DNA from: Pyrinomonadaceae bacterium
GTDB taxonomy: Bacteria > Acidobacteriota > Blastocatellia > Pyrinomonadales > Pyrinomonadaceae
Direction: 5' to 3'
DNA: 7,616 nucleotides
Assembly: GCA_013812565.1 (NCBI GenBank)
Contig: JACCTF010000781.1
Coordinates: forward strand, 1-7,616
Shown here: in pieces, positions 6,316 through 7,616 of the stretch
How positions within the stretch are numbered: the stretch's first letter is position 1
Layout of the letters: every line of letters starts with the position of its first letter
Position numbers and translations under genes: made by a program
Notes under the pieces: generated by a model
What the model saw: only the letters and a program-made list of their open reading frames with translations
Databases searched by the model: none
Told to the model about the DNA's origin: nothing

Positions 6316-7616
6316 TTGTCGTCCCTTATAAGCTTCCCTCTCTATCACTCACGCCTGCTTATTGCGCTCGTCGCGCTTCTGTTGCTCACAGGTTGTGCGG
6401 CAAGGCGGACTCCCAATCTTGAGCGCATCTTCGCTTCGGCTAGAACGCGTTCGGGCAAGCGTCCGGTGATTGTGATCCCCGGCGTCCTCGGCTCGCGGCT
6501 GGTCAACCGAAAGACCGGTGAAGAGGTTTGGCCCTCCGTGTTTCGTTCGTCGGATGATGATTTGAGTTTGCCCATCTCGCCTGATCTGCTCAGCAACCGC
6601 GACGATCTGGTCGCCGCGCGGATTGTGGACACAATCAAACTCGCACGCCTCGTTCCATCGCGCCTTGCTCCGGAAGTCTATGTTTATTACGAACTGCTTG
6701 AAGCGCTTGAACGCTTCGGCGGCTATCGTGCGGGCGATTGGAATTCTCCGCCACCCGGCGGCGACCAAGATACGTTCTATGTGTTTCCTTACGATTGGCG
6801 ACGCGACAACGTTGAGAGTGCGCGTGAACTCGTCGGCCGCATTGAAGAGTTGAAACTCAAACTGAATCGGCCTGATCTGCAATTCAACATCGTCGCGCAC
6901 TCGATGGGCGGCCTCGTCGCGCGTTACGCGGCGATGTACGGCAACGCAGATTTGCCTGCCGAGGGAGAAACGCCGCAACCGACGTGGGCGGGCGCAAAGG
7001 TTATCAATAAAATCTTTATGTTCGGTACGCCGAACGGGGGTTCCGCCGAAGCTTTCGCCACGCTGCTCGAAGGGTTCTCGCTCACGGAGGGCTTGCGCCG
7101 CCGCGTTAGCTTGCTTAATAACCTTACGCGCGAAGACGCGCTGACCGCTCCGGCGCTCTTTCAACTTCTGCCGCACGGCGAAACAGCCAGATTTCTTGAT
7201 GAAGATTTGCGGCCGCTCACGCTCGACCTCTATGACCCGGCGGTGTGGCAACGCTACGGCTGGTCAGCGGCAACTGAGCCGAAGTACAGACAACGCTTGA
7301 CCCGAGTTGGTGATGGAGAGGGCGGAAGTGAGAACCCGCGCCGAGCAACATCACTGGATGATTTAGACGCCTACTTTGCCGAGGTGCTCAGTCGCGCAAA
7401 ACGTTTTCACGAAGCGCTTAATGCCGCTTCGCCCTCTACGCCGTCGGTCGCGCTGTATGCGTTTGGCGGCGATTGCGAGGAGACGTTGGCCGCGCCCGTG
7501 ATCTTGCGCGATGAGAAGCGAGGGCGCTGGGTGACGCTCACCGCGCCCCGCTCGTTTGACAGTTCGGGCGGGCGTCGCATCAATCGCCGCGAAGTGACGC
7601 GCGCCATGTATGAACC
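6316..7616 (+). CDS. LCAT/PDAT-like alpha/beta-hydrolase lipoprotein, 3' end cut off by the window
   Basis: The frame is open from 6238 to the window edge. No ATG precedes the conserved part, and the best start is TTG at 6316, which gives a lipoprotein signal: hydrophobic segment LLIALVALLLLTG and a lipobox cysteine at residue 27 (LLTG|C). After a short linker come PVIVIPGVLGSRL (50-62, oxyanion region), EVWPS (70-74), FYVFPYDWRRD (154-164, the YDWR element of lecithin:cholesterol acyltransferase-like proteins) and NIVAHSMGGLVARY (191-204) with nucleophile Ser196. FMFGTPNGGSAEAF follows, about 38 residues downstream of the nucleophile. GGDCEE later in the sequence may carry the catalytic aspartate. 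The histidine is probably beyond the window, which shows 433 residues. Expected role: a membrane-anchored lipase or acyltransferase acting on envelope lipids. The substrate is unknown. The start region overlaps the last 16 bases of a small fragment frame ending at 6331. Confidence 0.85.
   Translation, partial: MSSLISFPLYHSRLLIALVALLLLTGCAARRTPNLERIFASARTRSGKRPVIVIPGVLGSRLVNRKTGEEVWPSVFRSSDDDLSLPISPDLLSNRDDLVAARIVDTIKLARLVPSRLAPEVYVYYELLEALERFGGYRAGDWNSPPPGGDQDTFYVFPYDWRRDNVESARELVGRIEELKLKLNRPDLQFNIVAHSMGGLVARYAAMYGNADLPAEGETPQPTWAGAKVINKIFMFGTPNGGSAEAFATLLEGFSLTEGLRRRVSLLNNLTREDALTAPALFQLLPHGETARFLDEDLRPLTLDLYDPAVWQRYGWSAATEPKYRQRLTRVGDGEGGSENPRRATSLDDLDAYFAEVLSRAKRFHEALNAASPSTPSVALYAFGGDCEETLAAPVILRDEKRGRWVTLTAPRSFDSSGGRRINRREVTRAMYE

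Noticed and set aside
6349..7251. 300-codon open frame on the minus strand opposite the lipoprotein hydrolase
   Set aside because: It is an antisense shadow. The plus frame shows the lipobox, PGVLGSRL, YDWR and AHSMGG motifs, while the minus frame is arginine-rich with no recognisable family.

Overview
The window reads as a chromosomal piece of a Gram-negative-type bacterium that makes menaquinone by the futalosine route. An Acidobacteriota (Blastocatellia-like) origin is my best guess. It rests on the mix of genes (futalosine pathway, Uma2-family nuclease, LarB, LCAT-like lipoprotein, a secreted protein of unknown function) and on low-complexity heptamer repeats at gene ends. No rRNA or other taxonomic marker is present, so the assignment is an inference.

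Left part, minus strand (about 1-5070). Transcription runs right to left: a Uma2-family endonuclease (4429-5070), ubiX (3756-4394), a UbiA-type prenyltransferase that fits mqnP (2687-3622), mqnE (1496-2662), mqnD (659-1492), then a 3'-truncated secreted protein (1-493). The four genes ubiX-mqnP-mqnE-mqnD form one menaquinone block. MqnE makes aminofutalosine, MqnD makes 1,4-dihydroxy-6-naphthoate, and MqnP prenylates it. UbiX supplies the prenylated FMN used by the UbiD-type decarboxylase that follows. mqnA, mqnB, mqnC, the ubiD-type decarboxylase and the final methyltransferase are not in the window.

Right part, plus strand (5292-7616). larB (nickel-pincer cofactor synthesis) is followed by a good intrinsic terminator. 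Next comes a stretch of about 230 bases with what looks like a decayed BrnT-type toxin start. The window ends in the first 433 residues of an LCAT/PDAT-like alpha/beta-hydrolase lipoprotein. The 5071-5291 gap is the divergent promoter region between the Uma2 gene and larB.

The least expected signal is a pair of different heptamer-based, hairpin-forming repeat elements. One is at the mqnP/mqnE junction and one at the mqnE/mqnD junction. Each lies inside the upstream coding sequence, is translated in frame as a tail of about 24-25 residues, and supplies the sequence up to or near the stop codon. I see no clear undescribed system such as a new defence locus or array. The repeat-derived tails, a possible 40-codon ORF between ubiX and mqnP, and the brnT remnant are the points worth checking.
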